Source of the DNA: Alphaproteobacteria bacterium
Lineage (GTDB): Bacteria > Pseudomonadota > Alphaproteobacteria > Acetobacterales > Acetobacteraceae
Reading direction: 5' to 3'
DNA: 32,702 nt
Assembly: GCA_026400845.1 (NCBI GenBank)
Contig: JAPLOH010000266.1
Coordinates: 412-33,113 of the forward strand
This document shows positions 8,411-15,616 of this stretch, one piece after another. The notes under the pieces were generated by a model, which saw only the letters and a list, made by a program, of their open reading frames with translations, made no database searches and was not told where the DNA came from. A program made the translations under genes and the position numbers. Numbering within the stretch: the stretch's first letter is position 1; the number at the start of each line of letters is the position of its first letter.

Positions 8411-8761
8411 ATGAAAATGCTTCTACTGCTCATCATCGCAGTCCTGGCCGGGGCCTATTTCCTGCCGGCCCAGATCGAGGGAACGCCGACCGCCTGTGAC
8501 GCGGTCAATGCGCGCGTGCGGACGATGGTGGAGGCGGAGTTGGCCAAGCTGCCGGCCAATTCAGCCGCGACCGCCAAGGCGCAGGGCGCCGCCACGGCGG
8601 CCAAGGCGCAAATGCCGGGCGGCCCGGCGATCACGGCGCTGATCCAGGCCCGGTTGCCCGCGGTCCCCCCCCAAGCCGGCTGCGCCGCCGCCTACTGGGC
8701 GACGCAGTACTGGTCGGATATCCGCACCTGGATCCCCGCTTTGCCGGCGGGCCGGCCGTAG
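8411..8761 (+). CDS. Small exported protein of unknown function
   Basis: This encodes 116 residues. The N-terminus MKMLLLLIIAVLAGAYFLPAQ is a clear signal peptide or membrane anchor. The mature part is alanine-rich, with two cysteines (near DACDAVNAR-type and AGCAAAYW positions) that could pair in the periplasm. The C-terminus is tryptophan-containing (YWATQYWSDIRTWIP). I do not recognise a family. The reading frame is supported by the signal peptide and by its position as the only sizeable sensible frame between the NUDIX gene and the monooxygenase. Starts at 8411 or 8417 are both possible. A weak GC hairpin (CCCC/GGGG, 8346-8357) followed by TTT sits between it and the NUDIX gene. Confidence 0.65.
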   Translation: MKMLLLLIIAVLAGAYFLPAQIEGTPTACDAVNARVRTMVEAELAKLPANSAATAKAQGAATAAKAQMPGGPAITALIQARLPAVPPQAGCAAAYWATQYWSDIRTWIPALPAGRP

Positions 8762-8889
8762 CGGCGCGTCGCGTGAAATCGCCGACAAAAGCACCGGAAG
8801 GCTCAGGCTGGCGCTTCTAAAGGCCCATCGTCGCGGCTAGCATCGGGCGCCGGCACAGCGAGTGCCCAAGTAAGCGATGAGGAAACAAC

Positions 8890-9972
8890 ATGGAATTCGG
8901 CTATTTCACGATGCCCTCGCATCCACCCGAGCGCGGCCTCAAGGCCGGGCATGACTGGGACCTCCAGACGATGCGCTGGCTCGATGAGCTCGGATTTACC
9001 GAGGCCTGGATCGGCGAGCATCACACCGCCCCCTGGGAGCCGCACCCCGCGCCCGACCTGCTGATCGCCCAGGCGCTGCTCCAGACCAAGCGGCTGCGCA
9101 TCGGGCCGGGCGGCTTCCTGCTGCCGTACCATCACCCCGCCGAACTCGCCAACCGCGTCGCCATGCTCGACCATCTCTCCGAGGGGCGGCTCAATTTCGG
9201 CATCGCCGCCTCCGGCCTGCCGAGCGACTGGGTGATGTTCAACGTCGACGGCATGTCCGGCGCCAATCGCGAGATGACCCGCGAGTCGCTCGACATCATC
9301 CTCAAGATGTGGAGCCAGGAAGGCCCGTGGGAACACAAGGGCAAGCACTGGACGGTCAACAAGCCCGACACCATGTTCGGCTTCCTCAAGCCCCACATCA
9401 AGCCGCTGCAGCAGCCGCACCCGCCGATCGGCGTCGCCGGGCTGTCGAAGAACTCCGACACGCTGAAAATGGCCGGTGAGTTCGGCTACATCCCGATGAG
9501 CCTCAACCTCAACCCGGCCTATGTGAAAAGCCATTGGGAAAGCGTCGAGGCCGGCGCCAAGAAGTCCGGCCGCACGCCGGACCGCAAGGAATGGCGCCTG
9601 GTGCGCGAGATCTTCGTCGCCGAGACCGACGAGTTGGCGTGGGAACTCTCCGTCAAGGGCATGATGGGCCGCATGATGGGCGAATACTTCCTGCCGCTGC
9701 TCGCCAATTTCGGCTTCAAGGAATTCCTCAAGCACGACCAGTCGGTGCCCGACGAGGACGTGACGGTGGAATATTGCGCCCACCACAACTGGCTGATCGG
9801 CTCGCCCGAGACGGTCGCGAAGAAGCTGGAGGTGGTCTACGACGACGTCGGCGGCTTCGGGCAGTTGCTGGTCTTCGGCTTCGACTACGCCGACAATCCC
9901 GACGTTTGGCACAACTCGCTGCGGCTCATCCAGGAAGAGGTGAAGCCGCGCGTGGCGCATTTGGTGCCGTGA
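8890..9972 (+). CDS. LLM class flavin-dependent oxidoreductase (bacterial luciferase-like)
   Basis: This is a 360-residue cytoplasmic TIM-barrel monooxygenase of the bacterial luciferase family. Such enzymes use reduced FMN supplied by a separate reductase and O2. The family pattern is clear. It opens MEFGYFTMPSHPP, then has EAWIGEHHTAPWEP, RIGPGGFLLPYHHPAELANRVAMLDHLSEGRLNFGI (the FMN-proximal strand and helix), and a C-terminal GSPETVAKKLEVVYDDVGGFGQLLVFG. It resembles alkanal- and limonene-monooxygenase-like members; the substrate is not assignable. GAGGAA before the ATG at 8890 gives a good ribosome site. It appears to be a single-gene unit ending at the hairpin at 9980-10007. Confidence 0.9.
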   Translation: MEFGYFTMPSHPPERGLKAGHDWDLQTMRWLDELGFTEAWIGEHHTAPWEPHPAPDLLIAQALLQTKRLRIGPGGFLLPYHHPAELANRVAMLDHLSEGRLNFGIAASGLPSDWVMFNVDGMSGANREMTRESLDIILKMWSQEGPWEHKGKHWTVNKPDTMFGFLKPHIKPLQQPHPPIGVAGLSKNSDTLKMAGEFGYIPMSLNLNPAYVKSHWESVEAGAKKSGRTPDRKEWRLVREIFVAETDELAWELSVKGMMGRMMGEYFLPLLANFGFKEFLKHDQSVPDEDVTVEYCAHHNWLIGSPETVAKKLEVVYDDVGGFGQLLVFGFDYADNPDVWHNSLRLIQEEVKPRVAHLVP

Positions 9973-9974
9973 CG

Positions 9975-10007
9975 AAAACCCCGGGGGCGGTGACGGCCGC
10001 CCCCGGG
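9975..10007 (-). terminator. Rho-independent terminator for the minus-strand msrP unit
   Basis: A perfect 11-bp GC-rich inverted repeat, 9980-9990 with 9997-10007, has a 6-base loop (9991-9996). Read on the minus strand it is followed by TTTT (complement of AAAA 9975-9978). It therefore terminates the msrP/small membrane protein transcript. On the plus strand the stem lies directly after the monooxygenase stop but lacks a T tract, so termination there would be weaker. Confidence 0.75.
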
Positions 10008-10014
10008 ACCGACA

Positions 10015-10341
10015 TCAGTTCCGCAACCTCGGCTGCCCCGAAACGTCCGAGCGGGAACGCAGGCTGAATGCGAGGCCGGCGAGCACGACCGAGGCCGACA
10101 GCGGCAGCAGCCAGGCCGGGCGCATCAGCAACGGCAGGACGACCATGCGCCATGCCTCATCGCCGAACATGTCGCGGACGACGTCCTGCACGTGTTGCGG
10201 GAGGTCCGGATTGAGCTGAAATAGCAGCCGCCGCAGGGTCGTGAGCGGCGGGTAGATGATGGCGAGCGACGCGGCCCCCACGAAACACAGCGCGGCAAGC
10301 ACGCCGAGGCTGCGCGGAATGATGGAGGCCGCCTTGCTCAA
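10015..10341 (-). CDS. Small membrane protein following msrP, unknown function
   Basis: With a TTG start at 10341 this encodes 108 residues. The TTG overlaps the TGA of the full-length msrP frame (TGA 10338-10340) as TTGA, a common translational-coupling arrangement. An ATG at 10407 in the same frame would also work but overlaps msrP by about 70 bases. Two hydrophobic segments are visible: [21 protein letters not shown] near the N-terminus and [17 protein letters not shown] near the C-terminus. A soluble segment between them contains [22 protein letters not shown]. It sits where msrQ, the haem-containing partner of MsrP, usually lies. It is half the length of MsrQ and lacks that protein's six spans, so I do not call it MsrQ. 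No family is recognised. Confidence 0.6.
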   Translation of the reverse strand: MSKAASIIPRSLGVLAALCFVGAASLAIIYPPLTTLRRLLFQLNPDLPQHVQDVVRDMFGDEAWRMVVLPLLMRPAWLLPLSASVVLAGLAFSLRSRSDVSGQPRLRN

Positions 10342-11324
10342 GCGAACAGCCGTTCGTTCTTCTTGTCGGCATACATGCCGGCCACGAATTCGCCGTAGCC
10401 GTTCCATATCTTGGTCGGCACGGTCTCGTCGGTGCCGAGCAGCGTCTCAGTCGACTGGCTCCAGCGCGGATGCGCCACGGCGGGGTTGATGTTGGCCTAG
10501 AACCCGTATTCGCCGGGGTTCAGCGCCTCCCAGAACGAGACCGGCCGCTTCGCCGAGAACTCGATCTTGACGATCGCCTTGGCGTGCTTGAAGCCGTATT
10601 TCCACGGCAAAGTGAGGCGCAGCGGCGCGCCGTTCTGGGTCGGCAGGACTTTGCCGTACATGCCGACCGAGATGAAGGACAGATCGTTCGCCGCCTCCTC
10701 CATGGTGACGCCCTCGACATAGGGCCACGGGTAATACGAGCGATTGAGGCCCGGCATGGTTTTCTTGTCGGCCGCCGTGGTGAAAATGATGAATTTCGCG
10801 GCACTCGTCGGTTCGGCGATCTTCACCAGGTCGGCCAGCGGGAAGCCGACCCAGGGCACCGTCATCGCCCAGCGCTCGACGCAGCGATGCCGCGTCACGC
10901 GTTCCTGCAATGTCACCTGCTTGAGCAGGTCCTCGAAGCCGATCTTGCGGGGCTTGGCGACCTGGCCGGCGATCTCGATGGTCCAGGGCTCCACCGAGAA
11001 CCCCTTGGCGGCATCGTAGATCGACTTCGATTCGCCGAATTCGTAGTAGTTGTTGTACGTCGTCGCCTCGAGCTCGGGGGTCAGGGCGCGGCCGGGCACG
11101 TAGGCGGCGTTCATCGGCGCCGGCAGCGGCTTGCGGGCGGCAAGGTCGGGCATGTTCGGACGGCGGCCGAAGATGTTCCATTGGGCTGCCGCGGGACTGG
11201 CGCCGGCGATCATTGCGCCGAATCCGGCGCCGGCACCGAGCAGTGCGCGCCGCCCCAGCACCACCGCCTCCGGTGTCGCCTCGCGTTCCGCAATCTCCCA
11301 GCCGCGCCGCCTGTGGATGATCAT
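10338..11324 (-). pseudogene. msrP: Protein-methionine-sulfoxide reductase catalytic subunit MsrP, interrupted by an in-frame TAG
   Basis: MsrP (YedY) is a periplasmic molybdopterin enzyme that repairs oxidised methionine in exported proteins. The start at 11324 follows GGAG spacing and gives a twin-arginine signal (LGRRALLGAGAGFGAMIAGASPAAA). The molybdenum ligand is Cys148 in RHRCVERW. The frame runs 275 codons to GEYGF, then TAG (10497-10499), then continues in frame through [14 protein letters not shown] to a TGA at 10338-10340. That tail is the normal MsrP C-terminus, where the family has Tyr at the stop position (GFYAN). One base change, TAC or TAT to TAG, explains it. With the stop, the protein loses its last 52 residues. 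The rest of the tail is undamaged, so this is a recent mutation, a sequence error, or a read-through site. Full length would be 328 residues, close to E. coli MsrP. Confidence 0.85.
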
Positions 11325-11381
11325 GTTCCTCTGCTCCTTGCCTTGGGTGTCCCGTTTCGCCGGACGGCCCGCGACGCGCAC

Positions 11382-11411
11382 ATTGTGCCCCGCCGAGGGC
11401 CGCCAAGGCAA
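11382..11411 (-). promoter_or_regulatory. Candidate promoter for msrP
   Basis: On the minus strand TTGCCT (11406-11411) is followed after 18 bases by CACAAT (11382-11387), which matches TATAAT at 4 of 6 positions. This would leave a leader of roughly 50 bases before the msrP ATG at 11324, carrying AAGGAG and GAGGAAC. The call is based on the hexamers alone. Confidence 0.33.
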
Positions 11412-11494
11412 CGGCCGGGTTGATATTCCGCCGCCCTTGAACCAAACAGACGAGAACGCCCGCCGTTACAGGCCGCAGCAGGAAAGCCAGTCCC

Positions 11495-12499
11495 ATGCAT
11501 CTCGCCCGCTTCCCCCGTGTCAAACTTTGCCACGCGCCCACGCCGCTCGAATTCATGCCGCGGCTGACTGCCCGTCTCGGCGGCCCGCAGCTATGGATCA
11601 AGCGCGACGACGCGACCGGGCTTGCCACTGGCGGCAACAAGAACCGCAAACTTGAATTCCTGCTCGGCGAAGCGATGGCCGAGGGCGCCACCCATATCGT
11701 CACCCAGGGCGCCGTGCAGTCCAACCACGTGCGCCAGACCGCCGCCGCCACGGCCAAGCTCGGGCTCAAGTGCACGGCGCTGCTGGAACACCGCATCAAG
11801 ACCAACGACACCGACTATCTCGAAAACGGCAACGTGCTGCTCGACCGCATGCTCGGCCTCAACATCGAATACCGCGAGACCGGGCTCGACATGAACGCCG
11901 AGGCCGAGGCCAAGGGCGCGGCGCTGCGGGCGGCGGGCGAGAAGGTCTACGTGATCCCTGGCGGCGGCTCCAACCCGACCGGCGCGCTCGGTTACGCCCA
12001 TGTCGCGCTCGAGCTACTGGCCCAGGCCAACGAGATGGGCCTGCGGATCGACCTTCTGGTCCATGCCACCGGCAGCGCCGGCACCCAAGCCGGCCTGGTG
12101 GTGGGGTTCGAGGCGCTGAACTCCGGCATTCCCGTGCTCGGCATCGGCGTGCGCAACCCGCGCGATCGCCAGGAGGCCAACGTCCACAAGCTGTGCGAGT
12201 CGACCGCCGAGAAGCTCGGCCTCAAGGGCGGCATACGGCGTGAGGCGGTGGTCGCCAATTGCGACTATGTCGGCGACGGCTACGGCATCCCAACCGCCGG
12301 AATGGGCGAGGCGCTGATGCTGTGCGCCCGGCTGGAGGGGATATTTCTCGACCCGGTCTACTCCGGCAAGGGCATGGCCGGACTGATCGATCTGATCCGC
12401 AAGGGTCACTACACCGCGGACCAGAACATCGTGTTCCTGCATACCGGAGGGCAGGTCGGCCTGTTCGGCTACCGTGATTTCCTGACCTCGGCGGCTTGA
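11495..12499 (+). CDS. PLP-dependent D-cysteine desulfhydrase / L-cysteate sulfo-lyase-like enzyme
   Basis: This is a 334-residue fold-type II PLP enzyme of the ACC deaminase-related group (TIGR01275 type). The PLP lysine lies in [12 protein letters not shown] (GGNK). The phosphate-binding and substrate loop is [16 protein letters not shown]-like sequence (here [12 protein letters not shown]). [15 protein letters not shown] is the C-terminal glycine-rich PLP-phosphate loop. Members deaminate D-cysteine to pyruvate, sulfide and ammonia (DcyD), or cleave L-cysteate to pyruvate, sulfite and ammonia (CuyA). The opening [15 protein letters not shown] and overall length resemble alphaproteobacterial CuyA/DcyD proteins, and I cannot separate the two from the sequence. 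It is divergent from msrP, and the shared sulfur theme is suggestive only. Confidence 0.85.
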   Translation: MHLARFPRVKLCHAPTPLEFMPRLTARLGGPQLWIKRDDATGLATGGNKNRKLEFLLGEAMAEGATHIVTQGAVQSNHVRQTAAATAKLGLKCTALLEHRIKTNDTDYLENGNVLLDRMLGLNIEYRETGLDMNAEAEAKGAALRAAGEKVYVIPGGGSNPTGALGYAHVALELLAQANEMGLRIDLLVHATGSAGTQAGLVVGFEALNSGIPVLGIGVRNPRDRQEANVHKLCESTAEKLGLKGGIRREAVVANCDYVGDGYGIPTAGMGEALMLCARLEGIFLDPVYSGKGMAGLIDLIRKGHYTADQNIVFLHTGGQVGLFGYRDFLTSAA

Positions 12500-12543
12500 C
12501 GCGCGCCAGCATTAACCACCGGTTCACCCTCCGCTTCTAGGGT

Positions 12544-12568
12544 CCTGCCAGCGGTGGAGGGTGGCAGG
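12544..12568 (+). promoter_or_regulatory. Hairpin presenting the ribosome-binding site of the diguanylate cyclase gene
   Basis: CCTGCCA (12544-12550) pairs perfectly with TGGCAGG (12562-12568). The 11-base loop holds the GGAGG Shine-Dalgarno sequence (12556-12560). The 3' arm ends on the first base of the GTG start codon. The structure would hold the ribosome site in an open loop but clamp the start, so it could modulate translation. A chance occurrence in GC-rich DNA is possible. Confidence 0.35.
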
Positions 12569-14475
12569 TGTCTGGCAATACGCGGCGATGGCGGCTGATT
12601 TCCTGTGTGTCGGTGGCCGTGGCAAGCGCCGCCGCCCTGGCAGCCGGAAGCGCGCTGTCCGGCAACGACCCGGCGCTGTCGCCGACCTGGATCCTCGACG
12701 GCATGCTGCTCGGCTTGCTGCTGCGGTGCGAGCAGCGCACCCGGCGAGGGATCATGGCCGCGGCCTTCCTGGGCGCGACGGCGGGCTGGATTGTGCTGGG
12801 GCACCATTTCGGAACGAGCCTGGCGTTCGCGGGAGCAAGTATTCTGTTCGCCAGCGTCGCCACCGCGCTGTTCGATGCGGTGTTATGGCATCCGGATCAC
12901 CTCACCACTCCGCGCGGCCTTGCCATCGCGGTCCCGGTGGTGCTCGCAGTCTCGCCCCTGGTGCCGGCGGCACTGTTGATCATGAACTTCCATGTCACGG
13001 TCGATGACTTGTTCGACAATCCGCCGTGGCGCGGGGTACTGATGGAGGCGCTGGGGCTGGCGGTCATCACCCCGCTCACCCTCAATCTGGTGCGCCGCGA
13101 TATGCTCCTGTTGCTGGTGCCCCCTCTCTTGGCGCCGACGCTGGTGTTGGCCGGGTTGTATGCGGCAATCGCCGCGGCGGTCTCGCTGCAACAAATTGGA
13201 CCGATGTTGTTCCTGCTATGCCCCTGCTTGCTGTTCCTGGTTGGGCGCCTTGGCCCGGCAGGCGCCGGACTCGGGATTTTACTGACATTTTTGGCGGGAG
13301 CGGCGAGCCTCCTGCTCGAACGCGGCACGCTCGTCGCCGCCATCGGACCTGAGCCAGGCAGCGCGATATTGTTTTTCCAAATCATGCTCATCGTGCTCTC
13401 GGCGATGGTCTATGCCCTCGGCGCTGCTGTGGCCGAACGGCGGCAGATGAACCAGGCCCTGGCCGACCAGCACGCGAGGCTGAGCCGCAAGGAGAGCCTC
13501 TACCGCCTGCTCACCGATCACGCGTCGGATGTTATCACCCGCGTCCATCTCGATGGCCGGCGGCTCTATGTCTCCCCCGCCTGCACCGCCATGCTCGGCT
13601 GGTCGCAGGCTGAAATGATGGATCCGAACTGGCAAACCCGTGTCCACCCCGACGATCTGCCGGGCTTCAGCGCCGTGCGCACCAGAATGGCCGCCGGTGA
13701 GGAATATGCCAGCAACATCTACCGCTACGCCCGCAAGGACGGAACCTGGTGCTGGCTCGAAACCCGGATGCATATGGTGCGCCGTGCCGACGGCACCGCG
13801 AAGGAGTTCGTCGCCAACATGCGGGACATCACCCGCCAGAAGGAAACCGAACTGGCCCTGGCGCGCGCCATGGCCGAACTGGCCGAGAAGGCCGCGACCG
13901 ATGGGCTGACCGGGGTAGCCAATCGCGGCCGCTTCGACGAGACTCTTGACCAGGAATGGCACCGCGCCATGCGCTCGGGCGAGACCGTAGCGCTGCTGAT
14001 GATCGATGCCGACCATTTCAAGTCCTACAACGACCGCTACGGCCATCAGGCCGGCGACGCATGTCTCAAGGCGATTGCCCGTACCGTCGCCGAGCAGATC
14101 CGCCGCCCGCATGACTTGGTGGCGCGCTACGGCGGCGAGGAATTCGTCGTCATCCTGCCGGCGACCTCGCTCGATGGCGGGCTCGATGTCGCCGAGCGCA
14201 TCCGCGCCGCCATCGAGGGGCTCGACATCCCCCACGAAGCCAATGCCGACGGGGTCGCCACCGTCTCCATCGGCGTCGCCACCGCTATCCCCACCCCCGA
14301 TATAGCGCCGGCCGGCCTCGTCGAAGCGGCGGATGCGGCGCTCTATTCCGCCAAGCGGGACGGACGGAACCGGGTGCAGGCGTCGATATCGCCGATCCGC
14401 TCCGCCGTGGTGGTGCCGTTGCTGCCCCATTTCCGCCGCGCCGCGCTGACCAGCCAGGCCGACCGGGCGGTCTGA
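12568..14475 (+). CDS. Membrane diguanylate cyclase: MASE1-like sensor, PAS, GGDEF
   Basis: This is a 635-residue inner-membrane protein. Residues about 1-290 hold many hydrophobic spans resembling a MASE1 sensory region. A short linker helix follows, then a PAS/PAC domain (about 309-426, ending MRDITRQK), then a GGDEF domain from ATDGLTGVANRG (about 442). The active site is GGEEF, beginning at residue 522, with DADHFKSYND upstream for metal and base binding, so c-di-GMP synthesis is expected. RPHD at 513-516 lies exactly five residues before GGEEF and forms the RxxD inhibitory I-site, implying product feedback. The GTG start at 12568 has GGAGG seven bases upstream. No EAL domain is present. 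Adjacent genes for glycan assembly fit a c-di-GMP-regulated surface polysaccharide, but that link is inference. Confidence 0.92.
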   Translation: MSGNTRRWRLISCVSVAVASAAALAAGSALSGNDPALSPTWILDGMLLGLLLRCEQRTRRGIMAAAFLGATAGWIVLGHHFGTSLAFAGASILFASVATALFDAVLWHPDHLTTPRGLAIAVPVVLAVSPLVPAALLIMNFHVTVDDLFDNPPWRGVLMEALGLAVITPLTLNLVRRDMLLLLVPPLLAPTLVLAGLYAAIAAAVSLQQIGPMLFLLCPCLLFLVGRLGPAGAGLGILLTFLAGAASLLLERGTLVAAIGPEPGSAILFFQIMLIVLSAMVYALGAAVAERRQMNQALADQHARLSRKESLYRLLTDHASDVITRVHLDGRRLYVSPACTAMLGWSQAEMMDPNWQTRVHPDDLPGFSAVRTRMAAGEEYASNIYRYARKDGTWCWLETRMHMVRRADGTAKEFVANMRDITRQKETELALARAMAELAEKAATDGLTGVANRGRFDETLDQEWHRAMRSGETVALLMIDADHFKSYNDRYGHQAGDACLKAIARTVAEQIRRPHDLVARYGGEEFVVILPATSLDGGLDVAERIRAAIEGLDIPHEANADGVATVSIGVATAIPTPDIAPAGLVEAADAALYSAKRDGRNRVQASISPIRSAVVVPLLPHFRRAALTSQADRAV

Positions 14476-14508
14476 GGCACATGCCCGACGCACACGGGGA
14501 TGTGCCTC
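14474..14508 (+). terminator. Stem-loop at the end of the diguanylate cyclase gene
   Basis: GAGGCACAT (14474-14482) pairs with ATGTGCCTC (14500-14508), a perfect 9-bp stem that begins inside the TGA stop codon. Three further C-G pairs can form inside after a bulge. No T tract follows, so it is either a terminator without U run or a 3'-end stabilising structure. Confidence 0.4.
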
Positions 14509-14605
14509 GCGGAACCCGAGCGGACGTGGCAGAATCGGCGCAGGGACGAACGATTCGGCGGCAACACGCCGAGCGGTATCGTGATCCGGCAGGAGTGGGA
14601 GTACG

Positions 14606-15595
14606 ATGACATCGCGCGTTCTGGTGACCGGCGGGGCCGGCTTTGTCGGCAGCCACGCGGTCGCCGCCCTGCTGGCGCGGGGTGACGAGGTCTGCGTGTT
14701 CGACAACCTCTCGACCGGCCACCGCGATGCCGTGCTGCCCGGGGCCCGGCTGGTGGAGGGTGACCTGGCCGACCATGCCGCGATCGACGCGGTGCTGGCG
14801 GGGGGGCGCTGGGATGCGGTGCTGCACTTCGCCTCACTCTCCCTGGTCGGCGAAAGCATGCGTGAACCGATGCTGTATCTGCGCACCAACGTCGGCAACG
14901 GGCTGCATTTGATCGATCGCTGCATCCATCACGGCGTCGGCCGCTTCGTGCTCTCCTCCACTGCCGCCTTGTTCGGCAACGCGCCGCCCGGACCGATCGA
15001 CGAGGCCGCCGCGATCGAGCCCGGCTCGCCCTATGGCGAGAGCAAGGCGGCGCTTGAGCGCGCGCTGCTGTGGGCCGATCGCATCCATGGCCTGAAATCG
15101 GCGGTGCTGCGCTATTTCAACGCGGCCGGCGCCGACCCCGAAGGCCGGCTCGGCGAGGACCACCGGCCGGAGTCCCATCTGATCCCGCTGGTGATCGACG
15201 CGGCGCTGGGCCGGCGTGGAGCGGTGCAGGTGTTCGGCACCGACTACGACACCCCAGATGGCACCTGTATCCGTGACTACATCCATGTCAGCGACCTCGC
15301 GGACGCCCATGTGCGGGCGCTGGCACGGCTCGACCATGGCTCGGTGACCTATAATCTCGGCAATTCCACGGGCCATTCGGTTCGCGAGGTGATCGCCGCC
15401 GTCGAGCGGGTTGGTGGGCGTCCGGTGCCCCACCATCTCGCCCCGCGCCGCGCGGGGGATCCTGCCACCCTGGTCGCCGCCTCGGTGCGGATTGCGCGGG
15501 AGACCGGCTGGCAGCCCCGCTTCGCCGCGCTCGACGAGATCGTGCGCACGGCATGGGCATGGCGTGCGGCGCACCCGCACGGGTATGCTGCCTGA
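14606..15595 (+). CDS. galE: UDP-glucose 4-epimerase
   Basis: This is a 329-residue short-chain dehydrogenase-type epimerase that interconverts UDP-glucose and UDP-galactose using bound NAD. The Rossmann motif is VTGGAGFVGSH at the N-terminus. The catalytic serine/threonine lies in SSTAALFG and the YxxxK pair in YGESK (about residues 146-150). The substrate region has RYFNAAGADP and RDYIHVSDLADAH. All are standard GalE signatures and the length is normal. AGGAG and GGGAG precede the ATG at 14606. It stands directly before two glycosyltransferase genes on the same strand, 21 bp from the first, and probably supplies UDP-galactose (or a related UDP-sugar) for the glycan they build. Confidence 0.93.
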   Translation: MTSRVLVTGGAGFVGSHAVAALLARGDEVCVFDNLSTGHRDAVLPGARLVEGDLADHAAIDAVLAGGRWDAVLHFASLSLVGESMREPMLYLRTNVGNGLHLIDRCIHHGVGRFVLSSTAALFGNAPPGPIDEAAAIEPGSPYGESKAALERALLWADRIHGLKSAVLRYFNAAGADPEGRLGEDHRPESHLIPLVIDAALGRRGAVQVFGTDYDTPDGTCIRDYIHVSDLADAHVRALARLDHGSVTYNLGNSTGHSVREVIAAVERVGGRPVPHHLAPRRAGDPATLVAASVRIARETGWQPRFAALDEIVRTAWAWRAAHPHGYAA

Positions 15596-15616
15596 CATGA
15601 TCAGGGTACCCTAATA

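Noticed and set aside
10497-10499. Pyrrolysine or programmed read-through at the msrP TAG
   Set aside because: Pyrrolysine is not expected in this lineage and no read-through context was recognised; a point mutation or error is simpler.
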